Below, one piece after another: positions 33,994 to 46,328 of a stretch of 64,000 nt of DNA; the first letter of the stretch is position 1; each line of letters opens with the position of its first letter. The translations under genes were made by a program, and so were the position numbers. Under the pieces are notes generated by a model. That model saw only the letters and a list, made by a program, of their open reading frames with translations. It had not been told where the DNA came from and made no database searches. This stretch comes from Costus lasius (taxonomy: Eukaryota; Streptophyta; Magnoliopsida; Zingiberales; Costaceae), in assembly GCA_027563935.2 (NCBI GenBank), contig CM050454.1, positions 52,170,596-52,234,595 of the forward strand, in the 5' to 3' direction.

Positions 33994-36674
33994 TGTAAAA
34001 CCCGAGAATTTTGATGTATTAAACCTCGGTATGTGACTCATTTTAATTACCTATAATCAGGCATTTATTAACCTTGATGGTGGGATTTTTGGCTAAGGGG
34101 AAAGTTATTCTCCTGTAGGGCAAAAATAAGTTGCTGTGGAGGAGTCTTGAACCTGAGACCTCTCCTGTGCATGTTGTCCTGGCTACCAGAGTTCCAGCCC
34201 AGTCTTTGTGTTATGTATGTGGGCGCCTACGTATTATGTGAGTATGCAATTACAATTCAGATTTCACTTAAGTGATTTGGCTCCACTTAAGTTACTTTCG
34301 AAATTTGGTCTAACCCTAGCCGCCCCTTACATTCTCCTTCTCCCTCTCGTGGACGACTTTGGCAGCGCCTTCCCCCTTCGCCCAGCTCCTCTTCCGGTGA
34401 GCTTTCCGGCGGCGGCGGCGCTTGGCCTTCCGGTGTGGTGGACGGCGGCGGCGTGTGGAGGTTTCCGGCGGCTCTCTTGCTCACGGTTGGCTTGCAAGTC
34501 ATTCCCAAGGCGAGTGGAAACCTTAAGTTACCTCTATTCCGAGTTTATGATCTTTCCTTGACATGTTTCCTTGCTTGGTGATGGAAAACGAGTAGGTTTA
34601 TATGTTCCCTTACCATGAAACCGTGAACACCATTTGAAGTTTCGAAAATCAGATTTAGGGGCTCTAATCATAGGGCTTTTCGTTCTTTACTTGACTAGAT
34701 GTCTTAGGAGGATGAATTATCATGATTTGGATCTTCAATTTGATTGTATAATGTAGTCATGAAAAACCCTAGAGTATGACATGCGCCCATGCCCTAAATT
34801 GATGAAATTTCATGCTAACTTTTGGGGAAAACTTAGGATTCATGAAATTAGAAGTATAAGGGAATTTATCATGAATTTTATACTATTTTTGGAGCCTTAA
34901 TTCATGCTGGCCGAAATTTGCCCTAGGGGTATTTTGGTCAATGTTCAGTTAACTTTTGGGGCAAAGATGTTATTCATGTAATTGAGTTCATATGGTACTT
35001 AAATATGATTTTTGCTTAATTTTAGGAATTTTCTATGCATAGTTATATGTGTAATCGTTCTCTTGAAATTAAGTGATGATAAATGTGTGCAATGCTTGTA
35101 ATTAATCTGCTTGGGTGGAAGTTCTGTTTGATAACCTAGAATGTAGATGTTACAATCTAATTGCATGAAATCTAGGATTAACACATTATACCTGCGTGGG
35201 AACATTGGTTGAGAACTTAGCATGGTATCTTCCTAACCTAATTGCATGAAACTTAAGGACTACCCTGTCTATGCTGTTTAATTAATTGTGAGTGGTGAAT
35301 TCGATAAGTTAGATATCCGGGTATTAGTCTTTTGCTATATGTGTGCGGTGTAAATCATATCCATTATGTGTGACCCTGGAGATATTGTGAAGTGGGGCAA
35401 AGTGCCACGCCCTAGTCAGGCGGGGGCCACCGCTTGATCTTCCTTCACAGATGTGATTAGTTTAGCATAAGAGAGACAAAGTGCCACGCTACTGGTAAGC
35501 GAGGGCCACCTCTTGAACTCTCTGACTGCTGTGAGACCAATGTGGGGAAACAAAGTGCCACGCCGTGACTTGGCGGGGGCCACCTCTTGATTTACCACAT
35601 TGTCTGAGTGGGTAGGTGGAGATCAGCGTGCCACGTCTTAGCTAGACGGGGGCCACCTCCTGATTTCTCCCCTACTGTTTGGCATGCATGCATTCTCTGA
35701 GCCCTGACGAGGGAAGGGTCGGACCTTTGTGGTCATTTCGTTCTGTTCTGGATTTGGATATGTTAGGATGGGATGTGCATCCACGTATGTGTTCTGTTTT
35801 GCCATATGATACGTATGTGTTCTGTTTTGCCATATGATACGTATGTGTTCTGTTTTGCCATATGATATGTAAGTTTCTATTTGGTTTTGTTGTATTATGA
35901 TTAGATTACGCCATGTGGATTATCTTGTAAGTTTGTAGTCTTATCTGTATTTGATTTGATATTTGATAATCGCATTTGGTAAATGTTTTGAAAAACCTTG
36001 TATGCTATTTTTGAATGTATTAATGGAGGGGTTCCATAAGGTTCTCACTTGCAGAGCTGTTAGCTCACCCCCTCTAAAATCTACAGGTGAGGGACGGTGA
36101 TTGATACGGCGTTATGCACCTTTGAGATATACTGAGTAGCTTGATGAAGCTTTGGTTTTGTGATATGGATCTTGTAAACAATTTTGGTATTTGAATACTT
36201 GTGTCTTGATTTTGTTATCTAGGGCCTGCGTGCCTGTATCAGTTGTATTTTGCTTTGGATGATGAACGATGTATTTTGGTTACATGTGAGGGCTTAGGCC
36301 CATTTTGTTACAAGATTTCGTTTGTGGCATTTTCAGCGTTTTGATAAGATTTTATGTTTAGTCTGTTCTGTGGTATGCGATTTTGCCTCCGTATATGTAT
36401 AGTACGGAGTTGTGATCTGATTCGCTTATGTTCAGTATTTATAAGTTGAAATTACTTGTTGTTATGAATCAGTACAGCATGTACATGTATGGGAACTTTC
36501 CCCGAACCTGGTATGTACGTATACATGCTGCCGGATTTTTGTATAAGTTTTCAGGTCTTTTATTCCCTAGCTTTGTTCGTAGTATGATCTTGGCTTTCTT
36601 TTGCCTTTTCTCTCGTGACGTTCCTCGTGTGATTTCCGCGTGAAATTCGGGGTTAAGTATCGAGGGGCGTTACA
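33994..36674 (+). repeat. 3' LTR of the Tekay element
   Basis: Identical to 26503-29155 except for A at 36221 and a third copy of the 28-bp unit (35783-35866), as far as I could read by eye. The four-fold hairpin repeat is at 35396-35663. Confidence 0.95.
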
Positions 36675-36679
36675 ATGCC

Positions 36680-37819
36680 CTTTTAGCCTTTAATCTCTTC
36701 ATGACAACTTATTATTGGGCCTCATTGGATAATGAGCTAGCCCAAACTTCATGGCATGGTTTGATTAAGCCATTGGATCCAATCCAATGCAACCCTAATC
36801 CAAATGTGACCAATCTAGGTCAATTTCGGGTCAACCTGCCAAAAATGAAGTTTGGCTCCAATAACTTTCTTCCAACTCATCAGGCCCATTGGCGCTGATG
36901 AAATCTTCCAAATTGATCCAAGTTATCCAATAACTTGATCATAAGGCTTCTGATTAAAGCAACGTCAAGAGTCTATTGCGTGTGACCCCGTAGGATCCAT
37001 ATGACGATGGCAATGATGTAAACATCATAAATAGTGAGGGGTATCTAGCAACACATCACTGCTACCCATGTCATGGGACTTAAGTCATTATGGCAACAAC
37101 TCTTAACAAGCAACGAGGATTCCCATTGCATTATAGATCCCTTTGCCTAAACTGATATCCTGCCATTGGATTAGTCTCAAGTTTATCAATCCAATGGATT
37201 GGTCATGACTCAACAAGTGTGGCCACACATTTCTGTCATGCACCAATAAGGTGGGGCACCCCGAGTGGATATCATGCTTCCAATAAGGAAGGGGCAAATC
37301 CTTCTATTGGTCATCCATGTCTCTACATGACTTATGACATGCCCAATGTCAGTCGTTTTTGTCTCCCAATTACGGAGAGACGTAAGACTGTATCAAAGCA
37401 TATCCATCATCAAATCTAGACATGAATACCTCAAGTCTAAGGATCAATGCAAACCTCTTGCATGTGAGATTGACTTGTTGACTAGACAAGTCAATCCTCA
37501 CGGTGGATTACTCCAGTGCATCCAATGCACCTATATGTCTGTGTTACTATGCCCCGCACCTAACCAGCCCATACACTAGTCTCACATGTACCAAAGCTGT
37601 CCCATATCTGCTAAGGTACCTTGTTTGGGGATAGCTTATGAGAATGGATCCAATCCAAACTCCTGGGACATTATTTATGTAACTCAATACATCAACGCAG
37701 GTAGAGAAGTCTGCATAATAACGACCATGCCTATATAAAGAGTAATAGTTCTATCAAAGTACATTCAAACAATGGCTGACCATGTCCATACATTGGTCTT
37801 TAGGGCATATACACCAACA
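36680..37819 (-). mobile_element. Solo copia LTR F, right part
   Basis: It continues the LTR interrupted at 26502 (36675-36679 is the repeated ATGCC) and ends ATATACACCAACA at 37819. On the transcript strand the LTR therefore starts TGTTGGTGTATATGCCC, like LTR B. Blocks with GGGGCAAATCCTTC and CTCACATGTACCAAAGCTGT have counterparts in LTRs A and B. Confidence 0.8.
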
Positions 37820-38640
37820 ATAGACTAGAAGAATCCAAGGATGTACTAGAGGAAACTAATGAAGGAAAGATTGGAATATATATCAAAGGCATAGTTGTGG
37901 CTCATGGCTTGCATCACTACGGATTCTTGTCATCCACACTAAAAACAAGAAAGAATGAGATATGCATAGGTGCACCAAATGTCAGCATTTTGCATATAAA
38001 CCCAAGAACTAGTGCATTTGTTGTCTCCTATTACTTACTACAACCTTTCTAATAGTGGGGGATCAATTTATTTGGCCTTTTCCCAATAACTCTAGGAGGA
38101 TAAAAAGTATATCATTTAGGGTAGAGTACTTCACCGAATGGGTAGAAGGAGAAGGCTTAAGGAGCTTCTAACTCTTCAAAAATTAATTACTTGTTGTGAA
38201 GAAATATCTTATACAGATTTAATGTGGCAAGGATAGTTATAACCAACAAGCAAGCGATCTCGACTCATTAACAAAATAGTTGAAGACTATTATACTAAAC
38301 TTGTTATTCAATATTGAGTAACATTTGTGACACATCGTTAAACAAATCGACTAAATAAAAACAAAAATCACATGTTCCTAGAGACACTCAAGAAGAAAAT
38401 GAGAAAAATAAACATAGAAGTGTTGCCTAACAAACTCCCTAGCATGCTATCCTTTGTTCAACAAGAGCATAGCTTGAAAACCCACTCATAAAAACCTATT
38501 ATCTTGGTATATGGTTAAAGGTAGTGCCACCATCAAAAGTTTCATTTGAGAATTCAAGAATCATACTTGACAAAATTGGGAAAGGTGATGGAGATATAGG
38601 TCACCTCCATCGTAAGATTAAATGGAACCTAAAGCCACCC
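37820..38640 (+). pseudogene. Eroded Ty3/gypsy (Tat-type) integrase remnant
   Basis: Scattered over several frames are blocks of a Tat/Athila-type integrase: WPFP (about 38077) and, near 38119, VEYFTEWVEGEGL, where the family has an (A)VDYFTKWVEAE-like block. Further on come LETLKKK-like and WVDELP-like remains (38370-38460). A zinc-binding stretch is suggested at 37860-37960. Many stops and frame changes are present; it is an old fossil. Confidence 0.5.
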
Positions 38641-39405
38641 TAGTTTGAGGGTCGCTCCCATATTCCACCCTTTTGCATTGCACGTATCATATGTAGGTTA
38701 GAATTAGTATAAATCACCGTGTATTCATGTAGTTCCAAATATGGTAGATTCTTGCATTGTAGCACCTACTCTTCAATTATGGCAGGGTTAGTTCATGGCA
38801 TCCAAGTTGCTTTGTAATGTGGTGTAAACAAGTTCCTCGAGTATTAAGGTTAGCTCATAATCTCATTCCACTAAGCTAGCTCTCAAGAAGGAAAGTTAAT
38901 TATAATTCAGTTCAAGTGAAGACATTAGTTAGAAGCGCACAAAGTTGGTTCCAAAAGAGTTGACCGCCTCATTCACCTTGAAAATTTTGGCCACCTCATC
39001 AATCGTTCAAGTCATGCACCCACAATCAAGGAATTGAATTAAGAGCCAAAAATCATGGAGCTTTCAATTTGGAACCTTCAATCAAGGAAAACCTTTAATG
39101 TAAGATTTTGCCCACAATATGGTAACTTTTCCAACTCCAAGCCAAACAAAGAAGGAACTCAAAATTGAACACAATTTTTCATCCTTACGTTGACACACAG
39201 AATGGAAGCTGATCTAACTAAAGAAGGCAATGAAGTCATCCATCAAGGTCGTCTAACACACAATGAAGGTTTTCAAAATTCAAAGCTCCCTCCCATTGGA
39301 CCAAGAAAAGAAAGAATCAAATCTCGACTGAAAGTAAATTTGGCCACCAGGAAAGGAAGGAAATGGCACCCCATGAAAGCTATTTTTTTTTTGTTTCTTA
39401 TCTAA
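38641..39405. other. No recognisable gene
   Basis: Plain AT-rich sequence, probably the continuation of the same fossil element. No repeat, terminus or coding sense could be identified. Confidence 0.4.
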
Positions 39406-39475
39406 GACTATGTTCTATTGGATGAAATTTATAGTGGAAATCATCTAAATTCATTGTATCCAACAGAACATAGCC
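39406..39475. mobile_element. Short Tourist-like MITE
   Basis: A 70-bp inverted-repeat element with arms GACTATGTTCTATTGGAT (39406-39423) and the complement of GGCTATGTTCTGTTGGAT (39458-39475), 16 of 18 positions matching. It is flanked by TAA on both sides (39403-39405, 39476-39478), the duplication typical of PIF/Harbinger MITEs. Confidence 0.7.
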
Positions 39476-39651
39476 TAAATATAAAAATACAAATAACATT
39501 TTTGCCCACCCCTAGTTGCTTGTCTACAAAGATTGAAATTTCATTCATTCACCATATTATCAAATAGTTTCTAGCAAGCCATGGACTTGGATGTCTTGAT
39601 AACAAATGAGACATCAGCGTGTTCCAATTAATTGATTGATTGTTGCTTTGC

Positions 39652-39685
39652 TTAATTAATTAATTAATTAATTAATTAATTAATT
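39652..39685. repeat. (TTAA)n microsatellite
   Basis: About 34 bp of uninterrupted TTAA repeats. Confidence 0.9.
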
Positions 39686-41164
39686 GAGAGGTTGGGGGGT
39701 TTGGTACAAGTGATGACGTAATTGAGGGCGTCATAGTCGTTATGGGCCAACGCGACATTCTTTTGTGGGTCTGAGTGGACAGACCAATTAAGCAGCTTGC
39801 CTGCCTTGACTAATTAAAGATACCCGACGACGCGTCAATGTTTGTGTTTGTGTGGGTGTGGGCGGACAGCCGGTCCACTCTCGCTCGACTATCAGACTAT
39901 GGGCGGTGGAATTTATTGGAATATTGACCAACATGTACACTAAAATTCAACCTAGATTTCCTTGTCGTCATCTCAACAATAGCTTTCCTTCCGGCTGCTT
40001 AATTATTTTTTCATCAATCTATAATTACATATCATGTGTTGGGCGGCACGTGCATGAGAAGGGCCGCCATGCCATGCATGCACGACATGGCTTTAGATTT
40101 TTATTTTATTTTGTTTAACATGGCTTTAGATTCCCAACGTGCAGAATTTAATTCCTGGTCAAATTATTTGTCGTTTTATGGTCGTATGATATCATCCGAG
40201 GAATATTGCACTGAATCGGAGTTGATGTACATTAATTACTGTGTAACTAACTATATACAGTCTGACTGACCGACACTTGAGATATTATCGACTCATCTAG
40301 GCGTAAACATGCATGCCTTAGTCATTGAGAAAAGAAAAACAAAAATATTAAAACTAGTCAATTTTTTATGTGAATTTCGTACAAGGAAAAGGACATGTTG
40401 TAATGTTTATATCACATGTGCGTTGGCTCCATTAATTTGACAGACATTTCAGTACATTTAATCATCCATTAATTTACGACTGATTGATTCCACTGGGAGA
40501 AATATGAGGTTTCTTTCAGAAATATAGCTTTTTTACTATAATATATTAAGTCAATTCCTTGGTCAGCTAAACTTTTGGTTTGTTTCACATTCTGTTCAGC
40601 ACGCTCCTTGACTTGAGATTTTTCACATTCTTAATGACTAATGTTTAGACTTTAGTCAGCTAAACTTTTTAATTAATTACAGCATGTTAATTCACCAAGA
40701 AAAGATAAGGTCAGCCAGCTAATTTGATTAGCGGACCGACGATTCCACATAGGATGATGCTTTGTAAATTTCGAAATTATTGGAGACAACCGGAAGTGGC
40801 TCTCAAAAAAAAACACGTGCGGCGCTGCGTGAATCAGAAGATGCCACGTCCACCGCCAAGTGAGCACTGGTCACGCGCATGTACAAATTTGCGCCAATTC
40901 CTCCTTCCTTGCTCCCACATGCATGCATGAGATGTAGTAACAAATAATTACGCTCCCAATTATTGGGGACGAATGCATGTCGTCCATTTAAACATCTATG
41001 ACACATGACAAAATACACGATCGAGACCCGTCAATTAATCTTAACACCATAATTAAATACTTTGTCCTTTTTCGTATAAAAGCCTTGCTGAGATAGTAAA
41101 CTAATTTTGACAATGTGGGATGATAGAAACGATGTTGTGCATTTAGTTCACATTACATGATTAA
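39686..41164. other. No recognisable gene
   Basis: Unlike the flanks, this stretch shows no obvious retroelement match within the window. It may be older single-copy intergenic DNA. GCATGCATGCA-type alternating purine-pyrimidine words occur near 40074 and 40919. No coding region could be supported. Confidence 0.4.
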
Positions 41165-41350
41165 GTACTTGTTTGACCTCGTCTTGATGCGGATATCGAG
41201 CTGTCAAGGTTCTATTTGGCCTCATCTCAACACAAAAATCAAAAGTGTCAAAATACACGTAAAACAGTGGAAGCTGGAAATTAGAGTTTTTCACATATTT
41301 TTTTAGTGTTTTGTCCCGACATTTATGTCGAGGCGGGGCCAAAGAGGGCC
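41165..41350. mobile_element. Possible Tourist-like MITE, worn
   Basis: The ends GTACTTGTTTGACCTCGTC and the complement GGCCCTCTTTGGCCCCGCC match at 12 of 19 positions and lie between TAA triplets (41162-41164, 41351-41353). The 186-bp size fits. The imperfect arms leave doubt. Confidence 0.45.
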
Positions 41351-41839
41351 TAAGAATATGTAACTCGAAAACTTCATTTTATCAACACGTTTGCTTCAAA
41401 TGTTCACATGATCATTTGTATTTGGACATGAAGCATTGATTTATCTGATTCTACAAACCACAGGTGTTGCAAAATAAATACGCATAATTATAATTACAGT
41501 AAGAAGGATGCAAATTAAATTAATGAAGAAAAATGAGACAAAGAACCAATAAGCAATAGATGTACCTGTCCTAAATCAAACATCTAACCCAACATGCAAG
41601 TGTTGGCCGGCCTTTTACTAAAGATACAGTCAAAGTTATATCCTTTCTCGCACAACAATGCGACGACACCTACCACAACATATACAAGTGTGTGAAAAGG
41701 GACAACTTAGTCTTTTCTATTCTCAAAGTATACACGAGTATACATGAGTGCATGGAGTATATGATTACACAATAATATCCATAAATTTAGTTTTTTTCAT
41801 TCTTAAAGTATCCCTAGTCAAGTAGCTTAGTAGATAAGG

Positions 41840-42840
41840 AATAACTTAAGTACATGTGAGTGAGACTAATATGTAGGTTAGTTGGATGCTAAGCACCAAT
41901 ATAAACAAATAGGTGCATCAAATAAAATATACTGAATCAACATACCATGACTATTAGCTTAAGTGTCACTAAGTCAATATCACAAAATGAAAGTTTGTAT
42001 TGGTTCTTCGACTTGAGATCATTCGGACTTCTATATAGTGAGTAATATACTTTGAAACAACTTTTCACCTCACCATAATAAGAAGATCATAACGGTTATC
42101 ATTAGGTACAATATAGGCTATATGAGAAAAATGATATTCCAGTAATATGATTTGCCCCTTCCTTCAAGAAATATGATATCCATAAGGCCCCCCACCTCTT
42201 AGTGCACGACTACAAGTATATAACCATATCCAAGTGATGTCTATATCATAATCACAATATTGGGTCAAATTAATATGATACATTTGTCTAATCAAGATAT
42301 CAATTGACAAAGGGATCATAGTACATGAGTTACCTTGTCATTTAAAGAAGAGTTATCAATAGACAGCTCATTTCCTATGACATATATAGTAATAATGTGT
42401 TACTAGATACTCCACACAATTTGTGATTATTTTATCAAATTACCACTATCAACATCATATGGAATCTATGGTCTCACATGCGAGACACTTTAGTGGTGCA
42501 GTTTAATCAAATAGCGTTAAATTGAATTATGCAATAATTCAAATCTAATTGGGTGCAAATTGGATCCAAATAGTTCAGGTCAGCTGATATGGGTCATAGT
42601 TAGGGCTTGATGTTTGATCATGCTTGTCCATCTCTTTATTCGACTTTGGGCCTAAGATAGAGAAGAAATTGGATCTGTAGCTTATCGCCTATTCACCTGC
42701 AAGCCAAGAGATTAGACCAAATCAAATGACCTGGTTTAAGGCACAAATTTGTCTTGGTGGGCAATCATTTTAAATGGACACGTGGATGACTTATAGCTCC
42801 ACGTTTGTGACACTACTTAATATAAATAAGTAGGAAAGAC
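41840..42840 (+). repeat. Old copia LTR fragment
   Basis: It shares ordered blocks with LTR B in the same direction, for example TCATAACGGTT(A/G)T, GATTTGCCCCTTC and AAnTATGATATCCAT (42088-42190 versus 57420-57515). It ends near a TATA-like ATATAAATAAG (about 42819). Heavily diverged; no ends were found. Confidence 0.55.
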
Positions 42841-43019
42841 TCTAAACCCTGCTTTTTTAGAGGGAAAAGAGGAAGGGAAGAAAGGAATATCATTTTTTTT
42901 CGTAGTTTTTTTGGAGGGAAAAATAAAAAGAAAAAAATATGGAGGAAAACTTTTATCCCTTTTTCTACGTTTTGTCTTCCAATCAATTCGGCTAGAAAAC
43001 TTAACATAACAAAAACGCC

Positions 43020-43420
43020 TCTCAACCCCACGTCCATGCCACCCAACTCGTATCCAGCTCGCCTGCTCGCACTTGTAGTCTAGGTCACTCGCCTGCGTTC
43101 GTAGTCCAAGTCGCTCGCCCGTGCTTGCCGTCTGTGTCCAGCTCGAGCTCTCAGTCTAAGTCGCTCGCCCACACTCGCCTGCTTGCGCTCACCATTGTTG
43201 TACAGTTCCCTTGCACATGCTCATTGTCTGCCATTGCTGTCGCCGTTCCACCCAAATCACCGCTCATCGTCGCTATCACCGACCCTCACCGCCGTCGCTA
43301 TAGCCAACCCTCATCGCCGTCGCCATCCCTCACCACCCTTCACCGCCATCACCGTTGCTCGTCACCATCACCTACCTACCTCACGCGCTCACCCGCTCGC
43401 CTATGCTAACCTTTCTCCCC
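43020..43420. repeat. C-rich low-complexity region with imperfect repeats
   Basis: 43045-43190 repeats a motif around GTCTAAGTCGCTCGCC (about four worn copies). 43225-43390 repeats CACCGCCGTCGC-like words. Frames through it are open because of composition (for example 43125-43409); no domain is recognised. Confidence 0.6.
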
Positions 43421-44232
43421 TTCCATTTTTCAGCCACCTCTTGTTATCTCTTCCCTCTGGTTTTCTCCCCCTCTAAAGAAACAAGCTGTAAGCTATTACA
43501 AGAAATTGTCCACGCCTAGCATTGCTTTCTATGATAACCATGCTTTCATTTTTCCATTTATAAAGATGATCATTTTGTGATGGAAAACAAGTGGTGCCAT
43601 GATGCATAAGATCTAAACTTACCAAGTTCTTTTGATTGTATAGAAATGTGAAGTTAAATTTGTAGTTGAGTTTGATATTTAAGGTTCCTTTTATAATAGT
43701 ATTGCATCATTTGGAATAATGTGAAAAGAAATGGGCAAAAAGGTAATTTAACCGTAAGCATATAATAAGCTAATAGGGAATTTGTTATTAGTTGTTAACG
43801 TAAAGCTAATAATATAACGAAAGTATTTGTTCATAGCTTATAGGAGAAGAGGAGAGACTTCATAAGGTGATGCCATCTCATTGCTTGCATGAGAAGAAAA
43901 TCACCAATTGTTGACACCTCATGGCTTGCATGAGAAGATTGTCCCCATGTGTTGACACCTCATGCTAGTTTGGGAGAAAATGATAAAATTAGAGAAAAAA
44001 TGAATCTTGACCAGCACTTTTCGTTTGGCTTGAGGGTGAGAAGAGTGGAGGTGTTCAAGTGGAAAAGAAGAGGAGAAAAGGAAGAAAACTTCAATTAAGG
44101 CAAGTTCTTCTTCTTTCTTTCCTATTGCTTCAAATTTATGAGAAACCATCTTTTCTTCCTTGGTGAATTCAAGTTGCCTCTGATTTTTATGATTTTTTGG
44201 TAAATTCGACCCTTGGAAGAATGATCAATACA
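43421..44232. other. No recognisable gene; short direct repeat
   Basis: TTGACACCTCATG and GCTTGCATGAGAAGA words recur at 43886-43965. Otherwise AT-rich sequence up to the LTR of element 3. Confidence 0.5.
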
Positions 44233-46190
44233 TGATGACTCTAGATTTCATAGTATTTTTCGTACTTATTTAGTAGTCTTTTGAACCATAATGTTACTCT
44301 TTTGCCTTGTTTTTACACCTTTTATACCAAATACTTCAGAATCTACATAATCTTTGGTTGTTGATCAATTTCAGGTAAAAAGGCATTATTATCGCTGGTT
44401 TTTGAGCAATATCGATGCATGAACGAATTCTAATCTTCAAGAGGAGTCTACCCATCAAATTTAAAGAAAAAAGGAGCCAAATTGCAAAAATACGGCACTA
44501 CCGTATTTTTGAGCACATCTCTCACGGTACCGTATTTCTCAGAAGAAGTTTTGGGCGAAATACAGCACTACTGTATTTTTGAGCACATCTCTCATGGTAC
44601 CGTATTTCTTAGAAGAAGTTTTGGGCGAAATACGGCACTGCCGTATGAATCTTCACGGTGCCGTTTTTTACAGCGTTCTCAAACAGAAAGTTTCGACATA
44701 ATTATGGCACTACCGTGGGAAATTACATGGTGCTGTATTATTCGACGATTTTGACCAGAGACTTTTGGACGAATTACGGCAGTACCGTGAGGTTTTCCAC
44801 GGTGCCGTATTTTGTGCAAATTCCGACCAGAAGGATTTGGCAGAAATACGGCACTACCATATTTTTAAGAAAAACTCTCACGGCACCATATTTTGTGCCC
44901 GGAACTCACAGAATAAAATACGGTACCACCGTATGAATCTTCACGGTGCCGTATTTCGGAACTCAGAATTCTGATTTTTCCGCCCGATTCTTGCAAAGAC
45001 TATATCTTTTGATCCAGACCTCCAAATTGAGATCCGAAAGAGGCGGTAGACTCACCTTTTCATGAATCCACGGAGAAATTGAGGGAGAGGCAGAATTGCT
45101 AGGGTTCGTCGGTTCTCTACCTACAGACCATCTCCGGCCACGAAATTTGACAGAGAGCTTCATCTGGTGAAGGAGAACGTGCATCTGAAGTTTCAAAGGA
45201 AAAAGATTCCTATTGGAGGAGAAATCAACAAAACAGCGGTGATAGTGCTAATTCCAAGCAAATACCAGCACTGTTTTGTAACTCTTTTCTCCTCTTTGTG
45301 ATTCCTATTCATACAGAAACATGTTTTATTGTAATTCCTTCATCATGGTAGCTTAATCTTTCTTTGGGACATGGGGGTGTAATCTCTTTGTTTCTTAATG
45401 ACTAGAAAATCTTAACTTTGTCAAACTAATTTCTTTATGATAATTTTGCTCTTGTGATTGATAGTTCTTTGATTCTCCTTTGTATCTTAAATATCAGCAT
45501 GTTTTAGAGTTTTGCAAAATAGACCGAGAGGTTGATTGTTTGAAATTCGGAACCCTAGGAATTGTTGAGTTTGGAACTATCGTAAGAGATTAGGTAGTTC
45601 TTCGAATTCTGATTTTTAGTGAATTTATTGCCATGTTGAATTTCTGATACTTTAGATTGAGTTAATGTGTAGACATGATTTGATATTGCAAGAGATTGAG
45701 TATCGAGTCGTTGGAAACCCTTGAGCAAAACTAGTGTTGAAACTCGGATGCACGAGAGTGATCTTTGAGTTTCCACTTGAGGTGATCAACCTAGAATTCG
45801 GATGCACGAGAGTGATCTTTGAGTTCTTAGCTGATGGTTTACTTATTTTCAGCATTGAATAGATCTTGCGCGAGAGTGGGGATCGGTTCTTTGTATGATT
45901 GTCTGCGCGAGAGCGAAACAATTTATTTATAAAGTAAATTTTACCTTTACCATAATAGAATTAGATTGACAAATACTTATCTTAATCTAGTCATTAGAAA
46001 TTGAAGTATATGAACCCCCAGTCCCAATTTCCTCTCTGATATTTTCTCCGTGTTCTTTTCGATAGTTTGATTCACTATTTTCTGATTGCCTAGCTAGCGA
46101 GAAATTGATTATTCAGTACTTGGCAACAAGGTCTCTGTGGTTCGATATTTTTATATTACTTCGAGTATCCGTGCACATGTGGACACAACA
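44233..46190 (+). repeat. 5' LTR of element 3
   Basis: It runs from TGATGACTCTAG to GTGGACACAACA, 1958 bp. Its closest relatives in the window are the LTRs of elements 4 and 2. It carries the hairpin array at 44491-44960 and, in its second half, a repeated phrase CGGATGCACGAGAGTGATC (45748, 45799). Confidence 0.85.
44491..44960 (+). repeat. Hairpin array in 5' LTR of element 3 (TACGG type)
   Basis: About a dozen palindromic units alternate between TACGGCACTACCGTA (44491-44505) and ACGGTACCGTA forms. The first part is a direct duplication: a block with GAGCACATCTCTCA occurs twice, about 80 bp apart. Confidence 0.85.
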
Positions 46191-46196
46191 AGTTTT

Positions 46197-46214
46197 TGGC
46201 ACCATTGCCGGGGA
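46197..46214 (+). other. Primer-binding site for tRNA-Asp, element 3
   Basis: TGGCACCATTGCCGGGGA lies six bases after the LTR end; two G-to-A differences from the perfect complement. Confidence 0.85.
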
Positions 46215-46328
46215 CTTTGGTTTTGTCGATACTGAAGATATCGAGATTATTACTAGACTAGGTTTTATTTACTCTTTTTTTTTGTTTATTTTCTATTTTC
46301 TTGAAATCACTTGATCTATCTACTTTGC

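Larger units (their letters stand above)
26503..36674 (+). mobile_element. Complete young Ty3/gypsy chromovirus (Tekay type)
   Basis: The 10.17-kb element is flanked by ATGCC on both sides (26498-26502, 36675-36679). It has LTRs of 2653 and 2681 bp, a tRNA-iMet PBS, gag, pol with a C-terminal chromodomain, and a PPT. Reading the two LTRs against each other I found one substitution (G at 28702, A at 36221) and one extra 28-bp repeat unit in the 3' LTR. Such similarity marks a very recent insertion. The gag-pol frame contains one stop (30268-30270), so this copy may not be autonomous unless the stop is suppressed. Confidence 0.95.

Noticed and set aside
39686..41164. Possible host gene in the stretch without retroelement matches
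   Set aside because: Only short frames, no splice-linked coding pattern or domain could be supported by eye.
43125..43476. Overlapping Ser/Pro/His-rich frames as a possible host gene
   Set aside because: They are open because of CACCGCCGTCGC-like low complexity. Several frames are open at once and no domain is seen.
44491..44960. TACGG array read as a CRISPR-like or satellite array
   Set aside because: Units are short palindromes at uneven spacing with no constant repeat-spacer pattern, and they are part of an LTR in a plant genome.
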